Shown here piece after piece: positions 1 through 5,863 of a DNA stretch of 17,535 bases; positions within the stretch are counted from its first letter, which is position 1, and the number at the start of each line of letters is the position of its first letter. Under the pieces are notes generated by a model. That model was given only the letters and a program-made list of their open reading frames with translations, did no database searches and was not told the DNA's origin. Origin of the DNA: an uncultured Bacteroidales bacterium (lineage in GTDB: Bacteria > Bacteroidota > Bacteroidia > Bacteroidales > WCHB1-69); NCBI GenBank assembly GCA_946407715.1, contig CAMJPH010000052.1, forward strand, positions 1 through 17,535, written 5' to 3'. A program made the position numbers and the translations under genes.

Positions 1-160
1 AGCCCGCTTCCGGCACGCGCCGCATCTCCATCTTGTCACTCGCCCCGATGAACAGGATCTTCGCATCGGGATTCTCGGATTTTATCTTGTTGGCGATGGC
101 CAATGCCGGGAAAATATGCCCGCCGGTGCCGCCGCCGCTGATGATGTATCTCTTTTCCAT
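1..160 (-). CDS. murG: MurG N-terminus (partial), UDP-GlcNAc:lipid I transferase
   Basis: This is the first 53 codons of MurG, cut by the left window edge. MurG adds N-acetylglucosamine from UDP-GlcNAc to lipid I on the inner face of the cytoplasmic membrane, making lipid II for peptidoglycan. Visible at residues 9-18 is the glycine-rich loop [10 protein letters not shown] with the conserved histidine (residue 15), followed by ALAIA and, near residues 36-53, [19 protein letters not shown]. Both blocks are typical of the family's N-terminal acceptor-binding domain. The ATG start is clear, and a TATCTTTG promoter box lies about 22 bases upstream. The gene upstream on the same strand is a DUF4153 membrane protein rather than ftsW, so murG is not in the usual division/cell-wall cluster order here. 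Confidence 0.95.
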   Translation of the reverse strand, partial: MEKRYIISGGGTGGHIFPALAIANKIKSENPDAKILFIGASDKMEMRRVPEAG

Positions 161-181
161 AACGGTTTGGTTTTGATGCGG

Positions 182-189
182 CAAAGATA
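182..189 (-). promoter_or_regulatory. Bacteroidota -7 promoter box for murG
   Basis: The minus strand reads TATCTTTG, an exact match to the Bacteroidota sigma-factor -7 consensus TAnnTTTG. It ends 22 bases before the murG ATG, giving a very short leader. I do not see a convincing TTG/TTTG -33 element at the right spacing. The flanking bases (GCAAAGATACA followed by T's on the plus strand) also match the box upstream of the membrane gene at 5320-5327. Confidence 0.6.
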
Positions 190-196
190 CACTTTT

Positions 197-235
197 TTGA
201 CTTAGACGATTGACTTAGACTATGACTATGACTTA
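197..235. repeat. Degenerate GACTTA/GACTAT tandem tract
   Basis: The plus strand contains two copies of TTGACTTAGAC 13 bases apart, followed by repeated TATGAC units. It is a short degenerate tandem repeat of 6-7 base units between the end of the DUF4153 gene and the murG promoter. It resembles the other heptamer-periodic spacer tracts in the window but is less regular. Confidence 0.6.
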
Positions 236-313
236 TTTGGGGTCGTGGAGGGGGCAACACTTCCAAGCGTCGCAAACACACATTCATCAGACCGACGTTG
301 GAAACGTTGGCTT

Positions 314-2068
314 CTACTTCACCAGCACCACCCATTCGCAATACTCCACCCTCCATTCAACGTCAGAGGTCTGACGCTCCAAGCGCAACTTGTTGAAACA
401 GACTAACAAACTGTCGGTGCGATAAGTCAACAGCTCTTCTTCATGATCCTCTATCCAAGTCCTCGAAGGCAACATATCCGAACAACCAAGCCGTTGCAAC
501 TGCTCCCGAAAAATCTGATTTGCCGAAATTTTCTTGCCATTCCCGATGGACAACGATTGATCCGCTCTGCTAGGTTTTGTTGTTCCGTACATCTGGCGAT
601 AGCCGCTCACATTCACAGGTTCGTCACTTTTACGTGATAAATAGATACTTGGCAGCATTTCCTCGATCAAAACTTCTTCTGCCTCTAACTGTTTGCAGGC
701 ATTTTCTTCCGACCACGCAGAGGCATAACCGGAGGTTCTTTCCGACAATGACGCCAAATAGTCCGATTTCCGGGCGATGCCAAACTCACGTTTAAATAAC
801 GCCGTGTCGTTCCTATTGTCCAAATAGTTGAGCGACTGATAAAGTTTGCGGTGCTCAACCACTTGCAATGTATCGGCTTTGTCGGGTTGTGGAAGTCGCA
901 ATGTGCCGTCGTCGTTCAGGCGGTTGAGCTTCTTGGCGATTGTGCGCACGCGCTGGATTTGCGCCCGTTGCGCGATCTTCTCGCCACGAAGACTCGGCAC
1001 CAGCACCGTCAGCAACACGACGGCCAACGCTCCCGTTGCCAACGCGAAATAGCCACGGCGGGTGCGGAACAGGAACACCAGCACGCACGCCGTCATCAAC
1101 GCCCCGCCCAACAACAAATAGTAGCGCAATTCGGTCAGACCGTAGTCCGCCAAACGACGGGCGACCCCTGTCCAGAAGAGTGCCAGCAGCGGCAGAACGA
1201 ACAGACTGAAACGATCGTAGAACCACTTGAAGGGTTGCGGTTCCGTCAGCATCTGCAGTATCTTGGCCGCGAGGAAGATCACGAAGAATACCGTCACCAT
1301 GATGGCCACCCCGCCTTTCGGCAAGTTCCAGGTGAAAAGGATTTTGGCGGCATAGACATAGAGTACCACGGTGTAAATCAGCAATGCCGGTGTCAGCACC
1401 CAATTCAGCAGGACAGCCCAGAAGCGGCGGATTTCGATAGAGTCGGGACGGTCCTCCATGGCGAAGAAGAGCACGGGAGCCAATCCGCAGAACAACAGCA
1501 ACGCCGCTTGTTCGTACCAGCCGTCCCAAACTTTGTGAGGGATGTCGAAGAGCGATTGGATGGTATAAGCGATGGCCGCATACAGCAGATAGAGGATTCC
1601 CGCGATGAGCAGCGCCCGCGCCACCGACCAGGCCATCTGCACGTTGCGCTGAACAAACGGTTCGTTGTCGGTCATCCAATGCCGCACGCACAACCACAGC
1701 GGAATCGCACCGAAGGCCGCAATCCAATAGGCGGTTTCCTCCACCCAGTCGAGGAGGAACGGCATGGCGAACCCGGCCACCATCCCCGCAAGCGGCAGCA
1801 GGTAGAGCAGCAGCCACCCGATGCCGCGGTTGCGCAGCGGTTGCAACGAGTAGGCCGCCACCACCATAAACGGTGCCAGCGCCACCGGCCGGAACCACCA
1901 CGGTGCAGGTTCGTTTTTCACATCAAATATATCTGGATGAGAACTTCCATAACATCCAGCCACGCAGACATATAATAGGATGACAATCTCCACGGGATGT
2001 CCCTTCACGGCATCCCACACAGCCGCCAGTCCCTGTTGGATTTTCTCTTTTAACATTATCTTTTCCAT
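314..2068 (-). CDS. DUF4153-family polytopic membrane protein
   Basis: 584 residues; a DUF4153-type integral membrane protein of unknown function. About ten to eleven hydrophobic helices lie between residues 26 and 360 (for example near 84-106, 147-170, 219-246, 253-273, 316-334 and 339-359). The family-typical segment YVYAAKILFTWNLPKGGVA lies at about 237-255, with RRLADYGLTELRYYLLL near 304-320. A basic, soluble C-terminal part of roughly 220 residues follows and ends in short strand-like stretches, as in Bacteroidota homologues. The start at 2068 (MEKIMLKEK) is used, and a second ATG 12 bases inside is equally possible. A TATTTTTG box lies about 27 bases upstream. The gene is isolated from creD by a palindrome-rich spacer. 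Family assignment is fairly sure; no reaction is known to me. Confidence 0.85.
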   Translation of the reverse strand: MEKIMLKEKIQQGLAAVWDAVKGHPVEIVILLYVCVAGCYGSSHPDIFDVKNEPAPWWFRPVALAPFMVVAAYSLQPLRNRGIGWLLLYLLPLAGMVAGFAMPFLLDWVEETAYWIAAFGAIPLWLCVRHWMTDNEPFVQRNVQMAWSVARALLIAGILYLLYAAIAYTIQSLFDIPHKVWDGWYEQAALLLFCGLAPVLFFAMEDRPDSIEIRRFWAVLLNWVLTPALLIYTVVLYVYAAKILFTWNLPKGGVAIMVTVFFVIFLAAKILQMLTEPQPFKWFYDRFSLFVLPLLALFWTGVARRLADYGLTELRYYLLLGGALMTACVLVFLFRTRRGYFALATGALAVVLLTVLVPSLRGEKIAQRAQIQRVRTIAKKLNRLNDDGTLRLPQPDKADTLQVVEHRKLYQSLNYLDNRNDTALFKREFGIARKSDYLASLSERTSGYASAWSEENACKQLEAEEVLIEEMLPSIYLSRKSDEPVNVSGYRQMYGTTKPSRADQSLSIGNGKKISANQIFREQLQRLGCSDMLPSRTWIEDHEEELLTYRTDSLLVCFNKLRLERQTSDVEWRVEYCEWVVLVK

Positions 2069-2094
2069 ATTTAATTGATTTTCATTTCATTCTG

Positions 2095-2102
2095 CAAAAA
2101 TA
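2095..2102 (-). promoter_or_regulatory. Candidate -7 box for the DUF4153 gene
   Basis: The minus strand reads TATTTTTG, which matches TAnnTTTG, about 27 bases before the DUF4153 ATG. No clear -33 TTG is seen upstream, so the call rests on one 8-base motif in the right place. Confidence 0.45.
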
Positions 2103-2149
2103 GGAATTATTCGCTACTATCCGCTTGCTGTCTTTTTTATTTAGAGGCC

Positions 2150-2370
2150 CGCACACCTGACGGCGTGCGCGATGGCCGTTGTCGGATCTTCAACCCCAGG
2201 GTTGCTTCACTCCGCCCCGAGGCTACCAAGCCCTTCAGCCCTACGGGCTGACGAAGGAACGCAACGTTTCCCATATTCGATTCAAACATGGTTGACGGCA
2301 GGCCGTTAGGTCTGCAGGGCTCGGTAGTGCTAAACGGCATCGGGTGTTTTTCGCAGGCCATTAGGCCTGC
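2150..2370. repeat. Intergenic cluster of short palindromes
   Basis: Five inverted repeats lie within 221 bases. They are: CGCACACC/GGCGTGCG (2150-2169, one mismatch); CAACCC-CA-GGGTTG (2191-2204, perfect); CAGCCC-TAC-GGGCTG (2236-2250, perfect, with an imperfect outer extension); and two copies of GCAGGCCRTTAGGYCTGC at 2298-2315 and 2353-2370, the second with perfect 7-base arms around ATTA. The region is GC-rich compared with other spacers. An open frame runs through it on the minus strand, but its composition follows the palindromes and does not look like a protein. It looks like a dispersed palindromic intergenic repeat. I cannot count genomic copies from here. Confidence 0.55.
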
Positions 2371-2507
2371 GGGCAATATCGGAAGATGAAAGAAATCATA
2401 AAACCGAGAAAATCATCCACCCTAAACAGCACGATCAGCGCGGTGATGGCGGCGAACGGAATCAGCTTCAATATCCCAAAAACGGTTGCTTCTGTTTGCT
2501 CTTTCAT
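2361..2507 (-). CDS. Possible 48-residue membrane peptide
   Basis: A short ATG-initiated frame downstream of creD encodes 48 residues beginning MKEQTEATVFGILKLIPFAA. After a charged N-terminus the stretch from about residue 9 to 29 is strongly hydrophobic (ILKLIPFAAITALIVLF). RVDDFLG then breaks it, and a second hydrophobic run (FMISFIF) follows at 36-42. This is what a small membrane protein looks like. I do not recognise a family. The last codons (CPQA and the TAA) lie inside the palindrome at 2353-2370, so the original 3' end may have been replaced by the repeat. No Shine-Dalgarno is visible, which is normal in this group. It could be a real small protein, a truncated remnant, or chance. 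Confidence 0.4.
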   Translation of the reverse strand: MKEQTEATVFGILKLIPFAAITALIVLFRVDDFLGFMISFIFRYCPQA

Positions 2508-2532
2508 AATGCCGCTTCAAAATAATGAACAT

Positions 2533-2559
2533 GGGAGGGAACTCCATACGCTCCCTCCC
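2533..2559. other. 8-bp perfect hairpin downstream of creD
   Basis: GGGAGGGA (2533-2540) and TCCCTCCC (2552-2559) are perfect inverted arms around an 11-base loop. The hairpin lies about 50 bases past the creD stop codon. No T-run follows on the minus strand, so it is not a textbook intrinsic terminator. It may end or protect the creD transcript. Confidence 0.5.
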
Positions 2560-2566
2560 TGTTCTT

Positions 2567-2615
2567 CATTCTACATTCTTCATTCAGCATTCATAATTCA
2601 TCATTCATAATTACT
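2567..2615. repeat. Heptamer-periodic tract at the creD stop codon
   Basis: On the plus strand, seven consecutive 7-base units read CATTCTA, CATTCTT, CATTCAG, CATTCAT, AATTCAT, CATTCAT, AATTACT. On the minus (coding) strand the tract begins at the TAA stop codon of creD (2611-2613) and runs downstream. Bases 2562-2593 are identical to 5395-5426. Confidence 0.85.
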
Positions 2616-3975
2616 CTTTGTACCACTTCACCTTCAGCGACACAAACATCAACACCGCCAGAATCACGAAGATGCCGAGACTGCCGAAGAGCAGGGCATA
2701 AGTCTCCATCTGGAGCAGTACGTACATGAAGACGTAGAGCAGGAGCAGCAGCGCACCCACCATCAGCGCGGTCTTGTGGATCTTCAGAATGCCCGCCAAG
2801 TAGCCCGTGATCAGCACGATGGTCATCAACATGGCGATGAGATATGACCAAAGGAAGGGGATGTGCTCGCAGAATGAGAGTAGCAGCGTGTAGAACACCA
2901 GCAACGCTGCCCCGATGAGCAGATACTGTACCGGGTGGATGGGCGTCTGCCGGCGGTACTCTACGAAAAAGACCGTGGCGAAGGTGAGGAAGATGAACAG
3001 GTAGGCGTACTTCACGGTGCGCGTGGTCTGCTGGTACTGCAGCACCGGCACCTTCATCATCACCCCGAACTCGTTCTTCTTCATGCTTACGCTGTGCGAA
3101 CCCCCGTCGCCGTAGTCCACCCATTTGGTCACCGACTGCCCGAAGTCGCGGTTGAGGGCCAGCACTTTCCATGTCGAGGAGAACCCGCTGTCCGTCACCG
3201 TGCGCTCGTCCGGCAGGAAGTTGCCCTGGAAGCTCGGCGTGGCGCAGTTGGAGGTCAGCTGCACGGAGGTGCTGTTGCCCACCGGCAGGAACATCAGCGA
3301 CTCCGAACCCTTCAGCGGCAGCTGCACAGAGTAAGTCGCGGATGCCGAATCCTGCATCTCTCTTACCGGCACGCGGCAGCACAGCACCGATCCCAACTCC
3401 TCATCCTTGTCGGATCTCATCGTATATTCCTTCCCATTCAGCCTCAACACCACATTCTCCGAGAGCCCCCGGAAGTCGCTCAACGAAATCAGCACCTCCG
3501 CCTTCGAGATGTCATAGACGGAATCCACATATTCCGACAGATTTGGCAGTTGCAGACTGCCGTCCAATGTCAGATCCGCGGTATAGACGGTCACATCGAA
3601 GTTGCCGCGATGCCGTTTCTCCGTCTTCACATCGCCCTTCACCTGCAAGGATTCGGGCAAGAGATAAACGTCCTTGCGGTAGTTTTTGCCGGGTATGCGC
3701 AACACCGGTCCGATCACCCGCTGCGGCGCACTCCACATCTGCTCCACATCTTTCTCGGCCTCCACCTGGGTCGCGTTCCGCTCTTTCACCACGTGCAGGA
3801 TGATTTGCTGCGGAATGAGCAGAATAAGGCTGATGAGCCCGATAAGGAGGAGCTTCAGCAGCATACGGTCGCTGCGTTTCATTCTTGTACCGCATTGCTT
3901 AGCGGCACTTTGTTGTTTCACTTGTGATGTTGTCACCACATTTTCTTGTTCCGTTGTTCTTGTTTCTGTTGTCAT
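2611..3975 (-). CDS. creD: CreD family inner membrane protein
   Basis: 454 residues from the ATG at 3975. CreD is an inner-membrane protein linked to envelope integrity and, in some bacteria, to beta-lactam response; its biochemical role is not established. One N-terminal helix (about 38-60) is followed by the family motif WSAPQRVIGPVLRIP (81-95). A large extracytoplasmic region contains LPLKGSESLMFLPVG (219-233) and SFQGNFLP (248-255). Five C-terminal helices lie near 322-340, 349-368, 374-395, 401-421 and 428-447, with the hallmark HPVQYLLIGAALLVFYTLLLSF at 347-368 split across the second helix. A GTG 42 bases upstream would add 14 residues and is less likely. No CreB/CreC two-component genes are nearby. 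Instead a winged-helix regulator gene and a shared palindromic operator lie upstream. Confidence 0.93.
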   Translation of the reverse strand: MTTETRTTEQENVVTTSQVKQQSAAKQCGTRMKRSDRMLLKLLLIGLISLILLIPQQIILHVVKERNATQVEAEKDVEQMWSAPQRVIGPVLRIPGKNYRKDVYLLPESLQVKGDVKTEKRHRGNFDVTVYTADLTLDGSLQLPNLSEYVDSVYDISKAEVLISLSDFRGLSENVVLRLNGKEYTMRSDKDEELGSVLCCRVPVREMQDSASATYSVQLPLKGSESLMFLPVGNSTSVQLTSNCATPSFQGNFLPDERTVTDSGFSSTWKVLALNRDFGQSVTKWVDYGDGGSHSVSMKKNEFGVMMKVPVLQYQQTTRTVKYAYLFIFLTFATVFFVEYRRQTPIHPVQYLLIGAALLVFYTLLLSFCEHIPFLWSYLIAMLMTIVLITGYLAGILKIHKTALMVGALLLLLYVFMYVLLQMETYALLFGSLGIFVILAVLMFVSLKVKWYKE

Positions 3976-4010
3976 ATTTATTGGATTTTTGGTGATAGTT
4001 TCTGTTGTAG

Positions 4011-4100
4011 GCCCCACACTGCGCTGCTACTGTATCGCCCCACACTGCGCTTCGCTTGTGTGGGGTTACTTGCGCTTCGCGCATTTTGTCCCTCCGGGAC
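4011..4100. repeat. Repeat and palindrome cluster upstream of creD
   Basis: A 15-base direct repeat GCCCCACACTGCGCT occurs at 4011-4025 and 4037-4051. The second copy forms a hairpin CCCCACAC (4038-4045)/GTGTGGGG (4058-4065). GCGCTTCGC recurs at 4047-4055 and 4072-4080, and a separate perfect palindrome GTCCC-TCC-GGGAC spans 4088-4100. All of it lies in the leader between the putative creD operator and the creD ATG. It looks like a small dispersed repeat, but it could also structure the creD 5' UTR. Confidence 0.6.
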
Positions 4101-4145
4101 TGCTTAAGGAATTATGTTTGATATATGTAGGGAGTATCTTCATAT

Positions 4146-4180
4146 ACTGCTAACTACTAATTACTCATTACTAATAAAGT
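4146..4180. repeat. Heptamer-periodic tract upstream of creD
   Basis: The plus strand reads ACTGCTA, ACTACTA, ATTACTC, ATTACTA, ATAAAGT in register, so it is 7-base periodic with drifting units. Its right end runs into the palindromic motif at 4177-4196. Confidence 0.7.
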
Positions 4181-4196
4181 ACTTTGTATTGCAAAG
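4177..4196. promoter_or_regulatory. Palindromic operator candidate upstream of creD
   Basis: The plus strand contains ACTTTGTATTGCAAAGT (arms ACTTTG/CAAAGT). On the minus strand the 20 bases fit CTTTGCARYRCAAAGTACTT. The same 20-base pattern, differing only by three central transitions, occurs at 5305-5324 over a promoter. It lies about 200 bases before the creD ATG and just past the stop of the winged-helix regulator gene. I infer that it binds that regulator; nothing in the sequence proves this. Confidence 0.6.
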
Positions 4197-4213
4197 TGGT
4201 TGGTCAAAAAAAA

Positions 4214-4513
4214 TTAGCTTCGGCACTCTTTCAAAAAACGCTCCAGCGCATCGATGTGGGCAGCGAAGGCTTCCCTGCCCGACTCCGTGACGATATAGGT
4301 AGTATTCGGCTTGCGGCCCACGAATTTCTTCTCGCAACGGAGGTAGCCGGCCTCTTCCAAACTGCGGGTATGGCTCGCCAGGTTGCCGTCGGTGAGTTCC
4401 AGCAGCGACTTCAGCGTGGCAAAATCCGCCGAGCCGTTAGCCACCAGCACCGACATGATGCCCAAGCGGATCTTGCTTTCGAAAACCTTATTCAAACCGT
4501 CAATAATCGCCAT
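4214..4513 (-). CDS. Winged-helix transcriptional regulator (HTH_34/MarR-like)
   Basis: 99 residues, essentially a single winged-helix DNA-binding domain. The helix-turn-helix covers about residues 30-58 (DFATLKSLLELTDGNLASHTRSLEEAGYL, read in parts), and the beta-wing is EKKFVGRKPNTTYIVT at 61-76. A C-terminal helix (GREAFAAHIDALERFL) probably dimerises. This matches the short regulators with a winged-helix DNA-binding domain often found beside creD and small membrane proteins in Bacteroidota. No ligand domain or metal-binding cysteine cluster is seen; the single Cys pair is not in an ArsR-type arrangement. It lies 141 bases downstream of the membrane gene, with no clear promoter of its own, so co-transcription with that gene is likely. 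Expected targets are the two palindromes at 4177 and 5305, which would include autoregulation. Confidence 0.85.
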   Translation of the reverse strand: MAIIDGLNKVFESKIRLGIMSVLVANGSADFATLKSLLELTDGNLASHTRSLEEAGYLRCEKKFVGRKPNTTYIVTESGREAFAAHIDALERFLKECRS

Positions 4514-4555
4514 ATCACTCTGATTTTATCGCAAAATATTATTATCAAACTAACT

Positions 4556-4659
4556 TTGGCTATTGGCTTTTAGCTTTTGGCTATTATCTTAAAAGTTATA
4601 CTTAGACTTAAACTTAAGACTGCAAACGTCAAACTACTAACTATTCCCTATTGCCTATT
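4556..4659. repeat. Heptamer-periodic tract between membrane gene and regulator
   Basis: The plus strand shows 7-base units TTGGCTA, TTGGCTT, TTAGCTT, TTGGCTA, TTATCTT (4556-4590). These pass through ACTTA-type units to AACTACT, AACTATT, CCCTATT, GCCTATT (4632-4659). On the coding strand the tract starts at the TAG stop of the membrane gene (4655-4657) and fills most of the spacer to the regulator. The unit sequence drifts along the tract, while the register stays mostly at seven. Confidence 0.8.
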
Positions 4660-5296
4660 TCCTCCGTTCAAACATCAAAACATACGCAATCCCAAACACA
4701 ACATGTATCACACTGAAACCAATAAACCAGAAGAGCAGCGCATGTGACATAGTGAAGCAGTCAATAATACCGAGGATCAATTCCGCATAGCCCAAATAAC
4801 GCAAAATCGGATATGTGTAATGACTGCAATTAACTAACGCGAGGCCATAGAAAAGGAGCATGATAGAAGAGGTTAGTCCGTAGTGCCCCTGCATCACCAA
4901 TGCCATACTGAGCAGCCCTCCTGCCAACAGAGGGATAAAAAAGTCGATAAGCATCTGGTACATCCGCTTATCAAAGACAAACCGAAGGTTGTTCCGCTTT
5001 GACTTGACAATAGCAAAAACGAAGACAGTGAGCAGTGAGAGGGCAAACATACCGATGGCACAAAACACAACGATACGGATGCGTACCGGAGTGTTAATCA
5101 CGGCGAAACGTTGCAGATTTTCGCAGCAATGGAGCCAATCCCCCACCCCAATGACCGCTGCCGCCATCGCGGACGCGACCGCCGCATACAAGCCGATTAT
5201 AATGATAGACCATCCGCTAACCGCTTGAAAACGTGATGATTTGCTCATCATTTCGCGGATGTCGTTCAGTGTCTGTCTGACTTCTTTTTCTTCCAT
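4655..5296 (-). CDS. Six-helix membrane protein, unknown function, linked to the regulator
   Basis: 213 residues. A charged cytoplasmic-looking N-terminus (MEEKEVRQTLNDIREMMSKS) precedes hydrophobic helices near 28-50, 73-97, 118-136, 141-158, 167-183 and 187-208. The C-terminus is basic (FERRK). I do not recognise a named domain. The form (DIREMM motif followed by a TM bundle) resembles membrane proteins commonly encoded next to short winged-helix regulators in Bacteroidota. It is the first gene of a module with the regulator (4214-4513) and creD. Its promoter box TATCTTTG at 5320-5327 is overlapped by the palindromic operator candidate, which suggests repression by the neighbouring regulator. 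No enzyme motif or signal-peptide cleavage site is seen. Confidence 0.8.
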   Translation of the reverse strand: MEEKEVRQTLNDIREMMSKSSRFQAVSGWSIIIIGLYAAVASAMAAAVIGVGDWLHCCENLQRFAVINTPVRIRIVVFCAIGMFALSLLTVFVFAIVKSKRNNLRFVFDKRMYQMLIDFFIPLLAGGLLSMALVMQGHYGLTSSIMLLFYGLALVNCSHYTYPILRYLGYAELILGIIDCFTMSHALLFWFIGFSVIHVVFGIAYVLMFERRK

Positions 5297-5304
5297 AATC
5301 TTAA

Positions 5305-5324
5305 AAGTACTTTGCGCTGCAAAG
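5305..5324. promoter_or_regulatory. Palindromic operator candidate over the membrane-gene promoter
   Basis: The plus strand has CTTTGC-GCT-GCAAAG, perfect 6-base arms, within a 20-base pattern shared with 4177-4196. It overlaps the -7 box at 5320-5327, the position expected for a repressor site. The ATG of the membrane gene is 9 bases further on, so the site also lies at the very start of the transcript. Confidence 0.65.
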
Positions 5325-5327
5325 ATA
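5320..5327 (-). promoter_or_regulatory. -7 promoter box for the membrane protein/regulator unit
   Basis: The minus strand reads TATCTTTG, an exact TAnnTTTG match, ending 24 bases before the ATG at 5296. An A/T-rich stretch lies upstream, and no strong -33 element is evident. Confidence 0.6.
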
Positions 5328-5394
5328 CATTTTTTTTGATATGGAACATTTTATCCGAAAAAAAATCAGCAAATTACCATTCCCCACCCTCCTA

Positions 5395-5434
5395 TTCTTC
5401 ATTCTACATTCTTCATTCAGCATTCAGCATTAAA
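5395..5434. repeat. Heptamer-periodic tract after the DUF3467 terminator
   Basis: The plus strand reads CATTCTA, CATTCTT, CATTCAG, CATTCAG, CATTAAA in register (5400-5434), preceded by TTCTT. Bases 5395-5426 are identical to 2562-2593, about 2.8 kb away. On the coding strand this tract begins in the terminator T-run. Confidence 0.85.
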
Positions 5435-5465
5435 AAAAGCGGTCAGGAAACTCGCTCCCGGCCGC
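5432..5465 (-). terminator. Intrinsic terminator of the rpoBC-DUF3467 operon
   Basis: On the minus strand a 27-base hairpin begins with GCGGCCGGGA and ends with TTTCCTGACCGC (5439-5465). It has about nine pairs with one mismatch and a G-U, and is followed at once by seven T's (5432-5438). It lies 35 bases past the DUF3467 stop. It is the first canonical terminator found after rpoC, so DUF3467 appears to share the rpoC transcript. Confidence 0.85.
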
Positions 5466-5500
5466 CACAAAATTTATAAAAAAGTTGAACGTAGTTCACA

Positions 5501-5806
5501 CTATGCCAGACCGCCGCCGCTCATGAACGGGGGCATCTGGTTCGGACGATCTTGGATCACACCGAACTGCTCCTCGTATTTGGAAACATTGTCCTGCAAC
5601 GCACGGAGCAAACGTTTGGCATTCACCGGAGTCATGATGACGCGGGAACGCACAACGGCCTTCGGAATTCCCGGAGACAAAGCGGCGAAATCCACGAAAA
5701 ATTCATTTTCAGAATGAGAAAGGATTGCCAAATTGGAATATACACCCTTTGCAACTTCCTCATTGATACTCAAATCCATTTTCTGTTCTTTCTTATCTTC
5801 TGCCAT
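5501..5806 (-). CDS. DUF3467 protein
   Basis: 101 residues, small and soluble. After a Lys/Glu-rich N-terminus (MAEDKKEQKMDL), the family body contains EVAKGVYSNLAILSHSENEF (18-37), FVDFAALSPGIPKAVVRSRVI and MTPVNAKRLLRALQDNVSKYE. These are the blocks I associate with DUF3467, a domain of unknown function widespread in Bacteroidota. The C-terminus is Pro/Gly/Met-rich (NQMPPFMSGGGLA). It lies 123 bases downstream of rpoC without an intervening terminator or recognisable promoter and is closed by the terminator at 5432-5465. Its place at the end of the RNA polymerase operon, also known from other Bacteroidota, suggests a role tied to transcription or growth, but this is only guilt by association. 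Confidence 0.9.
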   Translation of the reverse strand: MAEDKKEQKMDLSINEEVAKGVYSNLAILSHSENEFFVDFAALSPGIPKAVVRSRVIMTPVNAKRLLRALQDNVSKYEEQFGVIQDRPNQMPPFMSGGGLA

Positions 5807-5863
5807 ATTCTTCTATATTCTTAATAAGTTATTACTTCTATTAATTGTTGTAATTTGGGGCTC

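Noticed and set aside
36..356. 106-codon minus-strand frame spanning the murG start and the DUF4153 end
   Set aside because: It overlaps two genes in another frame and translates the tandem tract. Not credible.
361..378. CGTCAGA/TCTGACG inverted repeat near the end of the DUF4153 gene
   Set aside because: It lies inside coding sequence that still reads as a plausible C-terminus. A 7-base arm is too short to claim as a repeat without copy counts.
471..494. Rifampicin resistance change in RpoB (relative residues, not bases)
   Set aside because: The residues equivalent to E. coli D516, H526 and S531 are the sensitive wild-type ones.
851..1975. Long open frames opposite and overlapping the DUF4153 gene (374 codons plus strand, 348 codons minus strand in another frame)
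   Set aside because: The Gln/His/Arg-rich and Gly/Arg-rich compositions are typical of wrong-frame translation of GC-rich DNA. The DUF4153 frame has clear membrane helices and family motifs.
2137..2376. 79-codon minus-strand frame through the palindrome cluster
   Set aside because: Its sequence is dictated by the inverted repeats and it shows no protein-like features; better treated as repeat DNA.
2591..3382. 263-codon minus-strand frame overlapping creD
   Set aside because: Alternate frame of creD with Ala/Arg/His-rich content and no recognisable domain.
3976..4017. GTG start adding 14 residues to CreD
   Set aside because: The extra residues are low-complexity Thr/Lys, GTG is less usual, and the ATG at 3975 gives a normal N-terminus before the first helix.
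2567..5434. Heptamer tracts as a CRISPR array
   Set aside because: Units are 7 bases with no spacers of 30 or so bases between conserved repeats, and no cas genes are present.
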